Notes: generated by a model from the letters alone, not told the origin. Counted from the first letter of the stretch, positions 1 to 9,765 are shown. The stretch is 64,000 bases of DNA from Microbacterium sp. LWO13-1.2 (GCF_038397725.1 NZ_CP151634.1:3348001-3412000); one strand, 5' to 3'. Numbers and translations: made by a program.

Positions 1-440
1 ATGCGCTCGACACCGAGCCGCGTGAGCGACCCCTCGACGGCCCGGACCAGGTTCACCGAGCCGAGGCCCGGATTGTCGGCGTGCGCGCCGATGCGCACGC
101 TGAGGAGCGTGCGATCACGGTGGCCGCGCGATCGCAGCCACTGACCGATGATGTGCTCGCTGCGTCCGCCGGAGAAGCCGTCGGCCGTGTGGATGGCGTT
201 GCCGCCGAACTCGATGTAGCGATCGAGGATGCCGTGGCTGGTCTCCAGATCGACGTTCCAGCCGAACTCCGCGGCGCCCAGCATCATCGGGAAAGTCTCG
301 AAACCGGTCTCGCCCAGAGGGACGCGAATGGTCTCACCGATGCCCGGACCGACCACCGGAATCGGGGCCGAGGGATGTTCGGAGAGCTGCTCCGGTGCGC
401 GCTCGGTGGAGGCTCCTGGGCCTGCACTGAACAACCGCAT
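1..440 (-). CDS. Aldo/keto reductase, N-terminal part (3' end outside window)
   Basis: The first 146 codons of a minus-strand gene start at ATG 440 and run off the left edge. After a 40-residue leader the protein shows strand-and-helix features of the aldo/keto reductase barrel: a short motif GAAEFGW, then GGNAIHTADGFSGGRSE, which matches the family's conserved D-T-A-x-x-Y/F-x-x-G-x-S-E segment, followed by IGQWLRSRGHRD. Members are NADPH-dependent oxidoreductases acting on aldehydes, ketones or sugars; the substrate cannot be told from this fragment. The catalytic Tyr position is occupied by Phe in what is visible (DGF rather than DxY), which would affect canonical reductase chemistry, so this may be a divergent member. 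It is transcribed away from pnp and separated from it by a terminator hairpin. Confidence 0.75.
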   Translation of the reverse strand, partial: MRLFSAGPGASTERAPEQLSEHPSAPIPVVGPGIGETIRVPLGETGFETFPMMLGAAEFGWNVDLETSHGILDRYIEFGGNAIHTADGFSGGRSEHIIGQWLRSRGHRDRTLLSVRIGAHADNPGLGSVNLVRAVEGSLTRLGVER

Positions 441-605
441 ACTCTTCACCCCCGCGTCAGCCGGGTCTCACCCCGGCTTGCGTACTACCGAATGCACCCC
501 CCGGTGCGTACTTCGAGGGTAAGCGAGATCGGCGAACGTCCCGTCCAATCCGGGGAACGGCGCGAAAACTTCCGATAACGGTTTGATCACATCAGATACG
601 ACGAA

Positions 606-643
606 GACCCGGGTTTCGGCCGTTGCCGACCGAAACCCGGGTC
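606..643 (-). terminator. Terminator of pnp
   Basis: A perfect 14-bp inverted repeat (arms 606-619 and 630-643, reading GACCCGGGTTTCGG and its complement) with a 10-nt loop lies 16 nt past the pnp stop. There is no strong T tract, as is common for actinobacterial terminators. It also insulates the downstream aldo/keto reductase. Confidence 0.8.
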
Positions 644-659
644 TGTGGAACGTCAGTGC

Positions 660-2948
660 TTACTCGGCAGACGCCTCAGCCGGAGCATCCTCAGCAGGTG
701 CAGCATCCGCCGCAGGAGCCTCGTCGATGACGGGCTCGAGGGACAGCTTGCCGCGGTCGTCGATCTTCGTGATCTTCACGAGGATCTTCTGACCGACCGA
801 GAGGACGTCGTCGACGTTCTCCACACGCTTGCCACCGGCGAGCTTGCGCACCTCGGTGACGTGGAGCAGGCCATCCTTGCCCGGAAGCAGGGAGACGAAC
901 GCACCGAAGGTGGCGATCTTGACGACCGTACCCAGGAACTGCTCACCGATCTCGGGGTTGGTCGGGTTCGCGATCGCGTTGACCTGCGCACGCGCGGCCT
1001 CGGCCGACGGACCATCGGTCGCGCCGATGTAGACGGTGCCGTCCTCCTCGATGGAGATCTGCGCGCCGGTCTCGTCCTGGATCGCGTTGATCGTCTTGCC
1101 CTTCGGACCGATCAGCTCACCGATCTTGTCGACCGGGATCTGCACGCTGATGACGCGCGGCGCGGTGGGCGCCATCTCGTCAGGAGCGTCGATCGCGGAG
1201 TTCAGGACGTTGAGGATCGTCAGACGCGCATCGCGCGCCTGCGTCAGCGCACCGGCGAGAACAGACGTCGGGATGCCGTCGAGCTTCGTGTCGAGCTGGA
1301 TGGCGGTGATGAACTCACCGGTACCCGCGACCTTGAAGTCCATGTCACCGAGAGCGTCTTCCGCACCCAGGATGTCGGTCAGCGCCGCGTAGCGGGTCTC
1401 ACCGTCGACCTCGTCGGAGACGAGGCCCATGGCGATACCGGCGACGGGAGCGCGCAGCGGCACACCCGCGTTCAGCAGCGACAGAGTCGACGCGCAGACC
1501 GAGCCCATCGACGTCGAACCGTTGGAGCTGAGAGCCTCAGACACCTGACGGATCGCGTACGGGAACTCTTCGCGGCTGGGCAGCACCGGCACGAGGGCGC
1601 GCTCGGCGAGGAAGCCGTGCCCGATCTCGCGACGCTTCGGCGAACCGACTCGGCCGGTCTCACCGGTCGAGTAGGGCGGGAAGTTGTAGTGGTGCATGTA
1701 GCGCTTGCTCGTTGTCGGCGACAGCGAGTCGATCTGCTGCTCCATCTTGAGCATGTTCAGCGTGGTGACACCCATGATCTGGGTCTCGCCGCGCTGGAAG
1801 ATCGCGGAGCCGTGCACGCGCGGGATGACCTGCACCTCGGCGTCGAGCGGACGGATGTCCGCCAGACCGCGGCCGTCGATGCGGACGCTCTCGGTGAGGA
1901 TGCGCCCACGGACGATCTTCTTCGTGACCGACTTGTACGCGGCGGAGAACTCCAGCGGAGCCGCAGCAGGCAGGTTGCCGGCCTCGGTCGCCTCGATCAG
2001 CTCGGCGCGAACGCGGTCCTTGATCGCGTCATCCGCGTTCTGGCGCTCCTTCTTGTCGGCGATCTGGTAGACGCCGACCAGGTCGTCGTAGGAACGCTCG
2101 GCGACGAAGTTGTAGACCTCTTCGCTGTACGGCAGGAAGACCGGGTAGACACCCGGCTCCTTCGACGCCGTTGCCGCCAGTTCGGCCTGAGCCTTGACGA
2201 GCTGCGCGATGAACGGCTTCGAGGCCTCGAGGCCCTGAGCGACGATCTCTTCGTTCGGCTTGGTGGCGCCGGCCTTGATCAGGTTCCAGCTGCCCTCGGT
2301 GGCCTCAGCCTCGACCATCATGATCGCGACGTCTTCGGTGCCATCGGCCTTCGTGACGACGCGACCGGCGACGATCAGGTCGAACACGGCCTCGGAGACC
2401 TGTGCAGCGGTCGGGAACGCGACCCACTGATCGGCGTGCTCGCCCTGACCGGCGATGAACGCCAGACGAACGCCGGCGACGGGGCCGGAGAACGGCAGAC
2501 CGGAGATCTGCGTCGATGCCGAAGCCGCGTTGATCGCGAGCGCGTCGTAGAACTCGCCCGGAGCGATCGAGAGAACCGTGATGACGATCTGGACCTCGTT
2601 GCGGAGGCCGTCGACGAACGACGGACGCAGCGGACGGTCGATCAGACGGCAGACCAGGATCGCCTCGGTGGAGGGACGGCCCTCACGGCGGAAGAACGAG
2701 CCGGGGATCTTGCCGGCTGCGTAGGAGCGCTCCTCGACGTCGACCGTCAGCGGGAAGAAGTCGAAGCCCTCGCGCGGGTGCTTGCCTGCGCTGGTGGCCG
2801 AGAGGAGCATGGTTTCGTCGTCGAGGTACGCGGCGACGGCGCCCTGAGCCTGCTGCGCGAGGCGGCCGGTCTCGAAGCGGATGGTGCGGGTGCCGAAGCG
2901 GCCGTTGTCGAGAACGGCCTCGGTGGCGGTGATTTCAGGACCTTCCAA
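660..2948 (-). CDS. pnp: Polyribonucleotide nucleotidyltransferase (PNPase)
   Basis: A 762-residue PNPase, the phosphorolytic 3'-5' exoribonuclease of the RNA degradosome. Two RNase PH-like domains are separated by a helical domain; the N-terminal part carries FFRREGRP and [11 protein letters not shown], the second core carries RGETQ and the [11 protein letters not shown] segment. A KH domain (IGPKGKT near residue 614) and an S1 domain (about 666-736, [17 protein letters not shown]) follow, then an acidic Ala/Glu/Asp tail. The start is taken as TTG at 2948 because an AAGGAGA ribosome site lies 8 nt upstream and family homology begins at the next residues. The same frame stays open to 3650, but that extension has no PNPase homology. 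rpsO, its usual neighbour, is 25 kb away. Confidence 0.97.
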   Translation of the reverse strand: MEGPEITATEAVLDNGRFGTRTIRFETGRLAQQAQGAVAAYLDDETMLLSATSAGKHPREGFDFFPLTVDVEERSYAAGKIPGSFFRREGRPSTEAILVCRLIDRPLRPSFVDGLRNEVQIVITVLSIAPGEFYDALAINAASASTQISGLPFSGPVAGVRLAFIAGQGEHADQWVAFPTAAQVSEAVFDLIVAGRVVTKADGTEDVAIMMVEAEATEGSWNLIKAGATKPNEEIVAQGLEASKPFIAQLVKAQAELAATASKEPGVYPVFLPYSEEVYNFVAERSYDDLVGVYQIADKKERQNADDAIKDRVRAELIEATEAGNLPAAAPLEFSAAYKSVTKKIVRGRILTESVRIDGRGLADIRPLDAEVQVIPRVHGSAIFQRGETQIMGVTTLNMLKMEQQIDSLSPTTSKRYMHHYNFPPYSTGETGRVGSPKRREIGHGFLAERALVPVLPSREEFPYAIRQVSEALSSNGSTSMGSVCASTLSLLNAGVPLRAPVAGIAMGLVSDEVDGETRYAALTDILGAEDALGDMDFKVAGTGEFITAIQLDTKLDGIPTSVLAGALTQARDARLTILNVLNSAIDAPDEMAPTAPRVISVQIPVDKIGELIGPKGKTINAIQDETGAQISIEEDGTVYIGATDGPSAEAARAQVNAIANPTNPEIGEQFLGTVVKIATFGAFVSLLPGKDGLLHVTEVRKLAGGKRVENVDDVLSVGQKILVKITKIDDRGKLSLEPVIDEAPAADAAPAEDAPAEASAE

Positions 2949-3152
2949 GAGGTCTCTCCTTCTTTGTTTAGACTCGCGAGTCCGTGTGACGCGCGAGCGT
3001 GTTCGAGAAGGAGCGGAAACGGACAGATATGGGCGCGCGGGCAGTCCCGCGAATCTCGCCTGCGCTGGCCACCAGTAGAAAGCCACCCGACACCGTTTGC
3101 CGAGGAACCCACCACAGGGGACCAGCTTCTCCGCCGTCCGCTCCGTAAGTCG

Positions 3153-3182
3153 ATATGAAGTTGGACGGCTGCCCGAAGGCAA
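3153..3182 (-). promoter_or_regulatory. Possible pnp promoter
   Basis: On the minus strand TTGCCT (3177-3182) and TCATAT (3153-3158) are spaced by 18 bp and would give a leader of nearly 200 nt before pnp. The rest of the 292-nt gap 2949-3240 holds no gene that I can recognise. A long leader would fit the known autoregulation of pnp in other bacteria, but this is a weak match. Confidence 0.3.
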
Positions 3183-3240
3183 CCGCATCCACCCTACCAG
3201 CGGGATCCCGAGATCCTGCTGTCGGGCGCTGGCGGAGTGG

Positions 3241-5181
3241 TCAGCGCACGCCGACGCCCTCCCGCGCGGGCGAGCGGCCGAGATACACATAGTCGTCGTG
3301 CTTGGAGACCCGCCCGTCTCCGGCGGCGCGCCCGTGCAGCCGACGCCACACCCAGGGCAGCGCGTGGCGTCGCCACCACAGGCCGGTGCTGAGCGTCTCG
3401 TGCTCGTGCAGCACCGCGTCGAGCGCCCCGAGCGCGTCGGCGTGCGGGACTCCGAGCACCTCACCGGCTCGATAGGCGAGGAACCGGTGCCCACGGCTGC
3501 TGAGGTGCACGAGATCCTCGCCCCAGTTCGGCCGATCCCCCAACGACGGATGCAGGTCTGTATCGATGAGGATCGCACCGGTGCGCGCGGCGATCCCCGT
3601 GAGCAGGGTCGCGAAGGCGGCGAAGCGCGCGGTGTAGATCGAGGCGGCACGACGCCCCGGCAGGAACGGCGTCACCAGCACGACATCGGCGCCGATCGCG
3701 CGGAGTCTGGACACCGCGTCCTCGAGGCGTGCGGCGAGTGCAGTGATGTCGACGCGATACTTCACCAGATCGTTGGCACCGATCAGGATCGAGACGAGAT
3801 CAGGGCGCAACTCGAGCGCGCGCTCGAGTTGGGAACCGCAGACGTCCGAGACCCGCTTCGATCGGATGGCGAGATTGGCGTAGTGCAGACCGCCGCGCGC
3901 CGCCAGCAGCAGGGCGAGGCGATCCGCCCATCCGCGCAACGCCCCGTCGGGCGCCGGATCGCACAAGCCCTCGGTCAGCGAATCACCGAGTGCGACGTAG
4001 CGCCGCCACCGTGTCGGTACGGCCGCCGTCGCCAGCTCCGGACGTACTCCGCGGCGAGCGCGAAGGCCGGTGTCCACTCGTCGCAATGCACGAGCCTCCT
4101 CGAAATGCCCGATCAACTGATCGCACACGCTCGCCCACGACCGCCCCTGCACGGCGATGCGGCCCGCTTCACCGAATGCCCGCCGCTTCCGCGCATCGCC
4201 GACGAGGTCAGTCACCCGCATCCGCAGATCATCGAGGTCTCCGGGGCGATACAGCCATCCGTCGATCCCCATGCGCACAAGGTCGAGCGGGCCGCCGCGG
4301 CCCGTCGCCACCACCGGGACACCGCTCGCGTGCGCTTCCTGGAGTGTCTGTCCGAAAGTCTCGCTCTCCCCCGGGTGCACGAAGACGTCGAACGACGCCA
4401 TCGCTGCGGCGAGCGCATCGCCGTCGAGGTGGCCGAGGAAGCGGGCGTGCGGCAGAAGGCCTTCGAGCTGCGCTCGTGCCGGTCCGTCACCGACGATGAC
4501 GAGGCGCACCCCGGGGATCCCCTGCAGCGCAGCGAGATCCTGCACCTGTTTCTCCGGAGCGAGCCGGCCGACGTAGCCGACGACCACTTCGGCATCCCAT
4601 TGCGATCGCAGCGCGCCGGAGCGTCGGCTCGGCTGGAACCGTTCGGCATCGACGCCGCGCCCCCAGCGGCGCATGCGATCGATACCGAGCCGTTCCAGTT
4701 GCTGCGCGGACTCCCCCGATGGCACCAGGGTGAGCGTCGCCCGGCGATGCAGCCGCGCGATATGGGTCTGCGCGATGCCGGTGGTCGCCGCTATCCGATA
4801 TCGCTCGGTGTACGCGGCGACGTCGGTCTGATACGCCGCCACGGACGCCACCTGGAGTCGCTCAGCGGCCAGGACACCGCGCCACCCGAGCGCGAACGGC
4901 GATGCCAGATGGACGACGTCCGGCTGGAAGCGGCGCAGCGAAGCGGCCACGCGGTGCGCGGGCGATGTGCCGACACGGACATTGCGGTACCCGGGCAGTG
5001 CGAGGCTCGGAATCGGCTCGATCTCCGCCCCGCTCACCTCAGTGGGGATGCCGGCGGCGACCGGCGCGATCACGTGGGCGTCGTGACCGGTGCGTTCGAG
5101 GTGCCGCAGGATCTGCAGCACCGAACCGGTGACGCCATTCATGTGGGGAAGGAAGGACTCTGTCACGATCGCGACTCTCAC
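3241..5181 (-). CDS. Fused glycosyltransferase (GT4) and SGNH/GDSL hydrolase
   Basis: One uninterrupted 646-residue frame joins two enzymes. Residues 1-370 are a GT-B glycosyltransferase of family GT4, like the actinobacterial GDP-mannose-dependent mannosyltransferases: [15 protein letters not shown] at the start, [11 protein letters not shown], and an E-x7-E motif in [14 protein letters not shown] near residue 270. Residues 390-610 are an SGNH hydrolase with the block I motif GDSLTEG (Ser near 400), GANDL (block III) and [10 protein letters not shown] (block V Asp/His). A basic tail follows. No signal peptide or membrane segment is visible, so it is probably cytoplasmic. It may add a sugar to, and esterify or de-esterify, a cell-envelope glycolipid or polysaccharide (inference). 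GTG 5181 is preferred because homology begins there; GTG 5247 in the same frame is an alternative with no better ribosome site. Confidence 0.85.
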   Translation of the reverse strand: MRVAIVTESFLPHMNGVTGSVLQILRHLERTGHDAHVIAPVAAGIPTEVSGAEIEPIPSLALPGYRNVRVGTSPAHRVAASLRRFQPDVVHLASPFALGWRGVLAAERLQVASVAAYQTDVAAYTERYRIAATTGIAQTHIARLHRRATLTLVPSGESAQQLERLGIDRMRRWGRGVDAERFQPSRRSGALRSQWDAEVVVGYVGRLAPEKQVQDLAALQGIPGVRLVIVGDGPARAQLEGLLPHARFLGHLDGDALAAAMASFDVFVHPGESETFGQTLQEAHASGVPVVATGRGGPLDLVRMGIDGWLYRPGDLDDLRMRVTDLVGDARKRRAFGEAGRIAVQGRSWASVCDQLIGHFEEARALRRVDTGLRARRGVRPELATAAVPTRWRRYVALGDSLTEGLCDPAPDGALRGWADRLALLLAARGGLHYANLAIRSKRVSDVCGSQLERALELRPDLVSILIGANDLVKYRVDITALAARLEDAVSRLRAIGADVVLVTPFLPGRRAASIYTARFAAFATLLTGIAARTGAILIDTDLHPSLGDRPNWGEDLVHLSSRGHRFLAYRAGEVLGVPHADALGALDAVLHEHETLSTGLWWRRHALPWVWRRLHGRAAGDGRVSKHDDYVYLGRSPAREGVGVR

Positions 5182-5321
5182 ATCCTCAGGATGCGGGTGC
5201 CGCGCCGCCGAGACCGTCGGAATCGGCCCCCACCACCAGATGTTCACCGGATGCTGGAGCGCCGGTCACCGGCTATCCCCTCTTTGGTTCCCGTTCACCC
5301 GAAACCCGCACAGTTGACGAT

Positions 5322-5906
5322 GTGCCGACCGATGCGCTCGCCGAACTGATGACCGGACCCTGGGCGCTCGCCCTGATGAGCGTCCTCGTTCTCGGCGATG
5401 CCTTCTTCGTCGTCATCCCCGGCGAGATCGCCGTCACCGCGCTCGGCGCCCTGTCCGTGACGAACGGAGCGCCGCCGTTGCCTGCGGTGATCGCCTGCGC
5501 CGCCGTCGCCGCCGCGCTCGGCGATGTCGCGTGCTATCTGATCGGACGTGCAGTCGGTACCGAGCGCTGGCGGTGGATGCGAGTGCCGCGCGTGCAGCAG
5601 GCTCTGGACTGGGCCAGGCGCCGCCTGGACTCCGGTACGGCAACGGTGCTCTTCACCGCGCGGTTCGTGCCGTTCGCCCGGCTGGCGATCAATCTCGTCG
5701 CGGGGGCGTCACGGATCCACCCACCGCGTTATCTGGCTCTCGTCGCGCTCGCCGCGACCGGCTGGGCCGTCTATCAGGCATCGGTCGGCGCAGCCGTCGC
5801 CGCGGTCATCCCCGGCGGGCCCCTCGTGGCGGTGCCCGCATCGATCGTCGTCGCCGTCGGAATCGGCCTCCTGATCGATGTGTTCGTCCGGCGGATGCGG
5901 AAGTGA
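5322..5906 (+). CDS. DedA-family membrane protein
   Basis: A 194-residue integral membrane protein starting at GTG 5322, with about five hydrophobic segments. The PF09335 (DedA/SNARE-associated) signature is visible: FFVVIPGE near the N-terminus, GDVACYLIGRAVG, and the arginine-containing FTARFVPFARLAINLVAG, followed by the amphipathic re-entrant region. DedA proteins flip or recycle polyprenyl phosphate and other lipid carriers and affect membrane homeostasis. The start lies 140 nt from the divergent glycosyltransferase-SGNH fusion, so the two may share a regulatory region and both act at the cell envelope (inference). Confidence 0.88.
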   Translation: MPTDALAELMTGPWALALMSVLVLGDAFFVVIPGEIAVTALGALSVTNGAPPLPAVIACAAVAAALGDVACYLIGRAVGTERWRWMRVPRVQQALDWARRRLDSGTATVLFTARFVPFARLAINLVAGASRIHPPRYLALVALAATGWAVYQASVGAAVAAVIPGGPLVAVPASIVVAVGIGLLIDVFVRRMRK

Positions 5907-5945
5907 TCTCCCCTCCGGCCGCTGCGGTGACATAGGCTGACGAGC

Positions 5946-6125
5946 ATGAGCACCGAAGAAAGCGCCTCCTCCTCTGAGGACATGAAGCGCAAGTTCAAGG
6001 AAGCGCTCGAGAAGAAGAACGCGCACCACCGGCAGGGCGAGGCTCACCTCGACGGCGATTCCGCCGTGCACGGTGGGCCCGCCGCCCCGCAGACGCGGCG
6101 CGAGTTCCGACGCAAGAGCGGTTGA
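5946..6125 (+). CDS. Small DUF5302-like protein
   Basis: A 59-residue, highly charged protein starting at ATG 5946. It begins MSTEESASSSEDMKRKFKE and ends in RREFRRKSG; the middle has HLDGDSAVHG. This arrangement (an acidic Ser/Glu start, a K-R-K-F-K-E-A-L-E helix, the HLDGDS motif, and a basic FRRKSG end) is the signature of DUF5302, a family of small actinobacterial proteins of unknown function. No signal peptide or membrane segment is present. It follows the DedA gene by 39 nt on the same strand and ends just before a strong terminator, so it may be cotranscribed with it. Confidence 0.8.
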   Translation: MSTEESASSSEDMKRKFKEALEKKNAHHRQGEAHLDGDSAVHGGPAAPQTRREFRRKSG

Positions 6126-6131
6126 CCGCAT

Positions 6132-6173
6132 GAAGGATGCGGGAGCAGGCGTCCGCCTGCTCCCGCATCCTTC
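6132..6173. terminator. Bidirectional terminator between convergent genes
   Basis: A perfect 19-bp stem (6132-6150 with 6155-6173) and a GTCC loop separate the converging DUF5302-like gene and dicarboxylate symporter gene. It serves both strands. Confidence 0.88.
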
Positions 6174-6193
6174 ACCACATCGGTGAGCGCTGC

Positions 6194-7633
6194 TCAGTTC
6201 CCAGAGACTCGCTGCCGCGCCCGCTGTTCCTTCGCCGCCATCTCCGCCAGTGCGGATTCGCTGAGTTCCTGTGTGCCCACGGCCTGACGCTCGTCCGACA
6301 TACCGTGTTCGTCGACGCCGTCGAGCGACGACTCGTCGAACGGAATCTCTCCGCTCAGCACCTGCCGTACCCGATCACGGTCGATCTGCTTCGTCCACGT
6401 GCCGATGAGCAGCGTGGCGACCGCGTTGCCGGTGAAGTTCGTCAGCGCGCGCCCCTCGGACATGAAGCGGTCGATGCCGACGATCACTCCGACGCCGTCC
6501 ACGAGGTCGGGTCGGTAGGCCTGGAGACCTCCGGCAAGAGTGGCAAGCCCCGCACCCGTGACGCCGGCTGCACCCTTGCTCGCGATGATCATGAACACCA
6601 GCAGGCCGATCTGCTCGCCGATCGACATCGGCTGGCCCATCCCGGTGGCGATGAAGAGCGAAGCCATCGTGAGGTAGATCGCCGTGCCGTCCAGGTTGAA
6701 CGAGTACCCCGTGGGGACCGTGATTCCGACGACCGGCTTCGAGACCCCGATGTGCTCCATCTTCGCGATGAGTCGAGGAAGCGCCGACTCCGACGACGAG
6801 GTGCCGACGATCAGCAGGTACTCCCGCGCGAGGTACTTCATGAGGCTGAGGATGTTGACGCGCGTCACGACCCAGAGCAGGGTTCCGAGGACGACGGCGA
6901 TGAAGAGGATGCAGGTGACGTAGAACGCCACCATGAGGATGCCGAGGCTCCAGATCGCCGCGATACCGGTCTTCCCGACGACGGCGGCGATGGCGCCGAA
7001 GGCGCCGAGGGGCGCCAGCCAGAGGATCATCCCGAGGATGCGGAACACCAGCTTCTGCAGGTTCTTCACCGCGTCCATGATCGGGGCGCCGCGATCGCCG
7101 AGTCCCTGCAGAGCGAAGCCGGCGAGCAGAGCGATGAACAGCACCTGGAGCACGCTCTCCCCCGTGAACGCGGAGAAGAAAGTGGTGGGGATGATGCCGA
7201 GGATGAACTCCTGAGTGGTCTTCGCCTCTCCCGTCACCGCCTCGTAACTGGAGGAGGTCATGTCGAGTCCTGCGCCGGGGTGGATGATGTTGCCCACCAG
7301 CAGGCCGATGGCGAGCGCGAAAGTCGACATCACCATGAAGTACAGCAGCGCGAGGCCGCCGATCTTCCCGACGGTCGCGGCCTTGGCGATCGAGCCGACC
7401 CCGACGACGATCGTGCAGAAGATGATCGGCGCGATCATCATCTTGATCAGCGCGACGAAGCCCTTGCCGATGGGCTCGAGGCTCTGGCCGACCTCGGGCC
7501 AGATGAGTCCCACCGCCGCGCCGAGCACGACGGCGATGATCACGGAGACGTACAGCCAGGTATGCCGATCCCAGGCCTGCTTGCCGCGCCGCGAGTTGTA
7601 CCCGGGGAGAGAGAATCCCGTCGTGATGGCCAT
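6194..7633 (-). CDS. dctA: Dicarboxylate/amino acid:cation symporter (DctA-like)
   Basis: A 479-residue secondary transporter of the DAACS family, which takes up C4-dicarboxylates (succinate, fumarate, malate) or acidic amino acids with protons or sodium. About eight hydrophobic segments plus the family's hairpin loops are visible: SSSESALPRLIAKME (HP1 serine-rich tip), FNLDGTAIYLTMASLF (TM7 motif with DGTAIY), and IVGIDRFMSEGRALTNFTGN (TM8, substrate-coordinating Asp/Arg/Asn). The C-terminal 50 residues are a hydrophilic tail. ATG 7633 is chosen for its strong AAGGAGG site; the frame stays open upstream without homology. It lies divergent from a DcuS/CitA-like kinase and its regulator, which probably control it in response to the transported acid. 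Confidence 0.9.
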   Translation of the reverse strand: MAITTGFSLPGYNSRRGKQAWDRHTWLYVSVIIAVVLGAAVGLIWPEVGQSLEPIGKGFVALIKMMIAPIIFCTIVVGVGSIAKAATVGKIGGLALLYFMVMSTFALAIGLLVGNIIHPGAGLDMTSSSYEAVTGEAKTTQEFILGIIPTTFFSAFTGESVLQVLFIALLAGFALQGLGDRGAPIMDAVKNLQKLVFRILGMILWLAPLGAFGAIAAVVGKTGIAAIWSLGILMVAFYVTCILFIAVVLGTLLWVVTRVNILSLMKYLAREYLLIVGTSSSESALPRLIAKMEHIGVSKPVVGITVPTGYSFNLDGTAIYLTMASLFIATGMGQPMSIGEQIGLLVFMIIASKGAAGVTGAGLATLAGGLQAYRPDLVDGVGVIVGIDRFMSEGRALTNFTGNAVATLLIGTWTKQIDRDRVRQVLSGEIPFDESSLDGVDEHGMSDERQAVGTQELSESALAEMAAKEQRARQRVSGN

Positions 7634-7780
7634 CGTGTCCTCCTTGAACATGAACTTCTTCGTCACATGACCGCCTGCGGCATCGCTGACGGTAGACAAC
7701 AGCGTCACGGGCTTCACACAGAGACACCATTTGTGGTCGTATTGGTCACTACCGAACCGCCACGACCCGAAGGAGATGCG
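7634..7780. promoter_or_regulatory. Divergent regulatory region dctA / sensor kinase
   Basis: These 147 nt between two divergent start codons must hold promoters for both directions, and probably the response-regulator binding sites that control dctA. I could not identify a convincing operator by eye. Ribosome sites mark both ends (AAGGAGG for the symporter, AAGGAG for the kinase). Confidence 0.5.
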
Positions 7781-9067
7781 ATGGCACGCGCCTTCGAGGC
7801 TCGCAGCGCCGCGTCTCGCGTGTTCATCGTCCTGCTTCTCGTCGGGGTGCTGGTGGGCGCCCTGGTGGCCGTTTTCCTGGTGATCGAGGCGCAGCGTGCG
7901 ACGCACGCCGAGGCCGAACGCGTCACGAGTGCGACGGCCATCGCGATCGCGGAATCACCCGCCGCGATCGACGCGCTCGCCGCCGGGGACCTCGATGCGG
8001 CGACGCGCGCGCTCGAACCGTACGTCCTGGACGTGGCAGACACCGCCGGCCTCGACTTCATCACGGTGATGACGCCGGACGGGGTGCGCGTCACGCACCC
8101 GGACCCCGACCAGATCGGCGGTCAGTACCTGGGAACGATCCCCGCAGCCCCCGCGTCGCGCACGGAGGTGTTCACCGGCACCCTCGGACCCTCTGTGCGG
8201 ACGATCGTGCCGATCCTGTCCCCGGAGGGCGGAGATCTGCTCGGCTGGGTCGCGGCCGGCGTGACCGTGGAAACGATCGCCGAGACCCTGGTGCGGCGCC
8301 TGCCGCTGTCGCTCGGCATCGCTGTGTCGGTGCTCGCGGTCGGAGTGATCGGTGCGTGGCTCGCCCGCCGCTTCACGCGGCGCATCGCCGGCGACCTCCC
8401 GCCCGGACAGCTGCGGGATGCCGTCTCGTCCTACGAGTCCATCCGGACGCTCGGTGAGGCGTTGCGCGCGCAGACCCATGAGCATGGCAATCGGATGCAC
8501 ACGGCCGTCGCGCTGCTGGAGCTCGGCCGCACCGAGGAAGCGATCGAGATCCTCACCGAGACGTCCCGTCAGAGCCAGTCCCTCGTCGACCAGGTCACCG
8601 CTCGCCGCCACGGCGACCCGGCCGTCGGCGCACTTCTGCTCGGCAAGGCGTCTCAGGCCAAGGAGCGGGGCATCGACTGGCGTGCGCAGATCGCGCCGGA
8701 CGCCCCGCGTTCATCGCTCTCCACGGTCGACAGCGTCTCGGTGCTGGGCAACCTCATCGACAACGCCATGGATGCCGCCGCCGAGGCCTCCGATCGGTGG
8801 GTGGAGGTGTCCCTGAGTCGTACCGAAGAGGGCTCGTTGCTGATCGGAGTCTCCGACAGCGGCGCCGGAGTGCCCGAGGGTCTCCGCGACCAGATCTTCA
8901 CCCACGGTTTCTCCACGAAACCGTCCGGCGTGCAGGGACGCGGCGTCGGACTCGCGCTCGTCCGATCGGTCGTCACGGAGGCGGGCGGGTCTGTGCGGAT
9001 CACCGACGATCCGACCACGTTCCTGATCTCGCTGCCCGCCGCCTCGTCCGGACGGAGGAAGGCATGA
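7781..9067 (+). CDS. Sensor histidine kinase, DcuS/CitA type
   Basis: A 428-residue membrane kinase. Transmembrane segment 1 is at about 13-35, followed by an extracytoplasmic sensor domain of about 140 residues with the PAS/Cache-like features of citrate and C4-dicarboxylate sensors (FITVMTPDGVRVTHPD, IGGQYLG). Segment 2 is near 174-195. Instead of a linking PAS domain, a short linker leads to the phosphoacceptor helix LRAQTHEHGNRMHT with His233, then the N box NLIDNAMDAA and G boxes DSGAGV and GRGVGLALV. ATG 7781 is set by the AAGGAG site; the long open frame upstream is antisense to dctA. It overlaps the response regulator by ATGA. It most likely senses the substrate of the adjacent symporter. 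Confidence 0.9.
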   Translation: MARAFEARSAASRVFIVLLLVGVLVGALVAVFLVIEAQRATHAEAERVTSATAIAIAESPAAIDALAAGDLDAATRALEPYVLDVADTAGLDFITVMTPDGVRVTHPDPDQIGGQYLGTIPAAPASRTEVFTGTLGPSVRTIVPILSPEGGDLLGWVAAGVTVETIAETLVRRLPLSLGIAVSVLAVGVIGAWLARRFTRRIAGDLPPGQLRDAVSSYESIRTLGEALRAQTHEHGNRMHTAVALLELGRTEEAIEILTETSRQSQSLVDQVTARRHGDPAVGALLLGKASQAKERGIDWRAQIAPDAPRSSLSTVDSVSVLGNLIDNAMDAAAEASDRWVEVSLSRTEEGSLLIGVSDSGAGVPEGLRDQIFTHGFSTKPSGVQGRGVGLALVRSVVTEAGGSVRITDDPTTFLISLPAASSGRRKA

Positions 9068-9765
9068 TCCGCACCCTGCTCGTCGACGACGATCTCCTGA
9101 CCCTGGAACTTCACCGCGACTACATCGGACGCCTCGAGGGGTTCGCCGTGGTCGGCGAGTGCACAGGCGCCAGAGCGGCGCTGACGGCCGTGCTCGACCA
9201 CTCGGCCGGCCGTCCGGTCGATCTCGTCCTCCTGGATATGACGATGCCGGACGGGTCAGGCCTGGACGTTCTCCGCACACTGCGTGCCCGCTCGGCCGCG
9301 GTGGACGTCATCGCCATCACCGGGGTGAGAGATGCCGAAGTCGTGCGTCAGATGGCGGCTCTCGGCGTCTTCCAGTACCTGGTGAAGCCCTTCACCTTCG
9401 CGACGTTCCGAGAGCGCCTCGAGCAGTATCGCGTCTACCGGACTCAGTCGCAGTCGACCGATGGAGAGGCGACTCAGGCCGAGATCGACGCTCTCCTCGG
9501 CGCAGCCAGGCCGACCGGATCGATCCCGATCCCGAAAGGCCTGTCCCCTGGTTCTCTGGAGAGCATCACTGCCGCGATGCGGTCCTCCGACGCGCTCTCG
9601 GCGAGTGAGGTCGGCGAGATGCTCGGCATGTCGCGCGTCGCGGCGCGACGCTACCTCGAGCACCTTGTCGCCGAGGGGACACTGGCACGCTCGGCACGCT
9701 ACGGCGCCCGCGGGCGCCCGGAGACCGAGTACCGATGGAATCGGAGCAGTGGTCCGGCGCACTAG
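9064..9765 (+). CDS. Response regulator, CitB/DcuR type
   Basis: A 233-residue regulator. Receiver domain 1-120: acidic pair D9-D10, phosphoacceptor Asp58 in LLDMTMPDGSG, Thr86 and Lys108 in YLVKPF. The C-terminal part (about 165-225) is a winged-helix domain with LSASEVGEMLGMSRVAARRYLEHL, typical of the CitT/DcuR family, and ends in RGRPETEYRW. Translation is coupled to the kinase through a 4-bp overlap. It is inferred to activate the divergent dicarboxylate symporter gene. It ends 25 nt before the FMN riboswitch. Confidence 0.93.
   Translation: MIRTLLVDDDLLTLELHRDYIGRLEGFAVVGECTGARAALTAVLDHSAGRPVDLVLLDMTMPDGSGLDVLRTLRARSAAVDVIAITGVRDAEVVRQMAALGVFQYLVKPFTFATFRERLEQYRVYRTQSQSTDGEATQAEIDALLGAARPTGSIPIPKGLSPGSLESITAAMRSSDALSASEVGEMLGMSRVAARRYLEHLVAEGTLARSARYGARGRPETEYRWNRSSGPAH

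Noticed and set aside
645..3158. Long plus-strand open frame (837 codons) over pnp
   Set aside because: It is the antisense shadow of pnp in GC-rich DNA: Arg/Asp/Leu-rich, with no domain and no ribosome site.
3225..3260. tRNA-like GGAGTGGTCAGCGC sequence
   Set aside because: No acceptor stem, anticodon arm or T loop can be folded around it; it spans the 3' end of the glycosyltransferase-SGNH gene.
2949..3650. N-terminal extension of PNPase
   Set aside because: The frame stays open but the added residues have no homology, and a strong ribosome site sits directly before TTG 2948.
3097..5349. Plus-strand 750-codon open frame opposite the glycosyltransferase-SGNH gene
   Set aside because: Codon pattern and composition are those of a shadow frame; the minus-strand frame carries two clear enzyme domains.
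6137..7780. Long N-terminal extension of the sensor kinase
   Set aside because: It runs antisense through the whole symporter gene; the kinase has its own AAGGAG site at ATG 7781.
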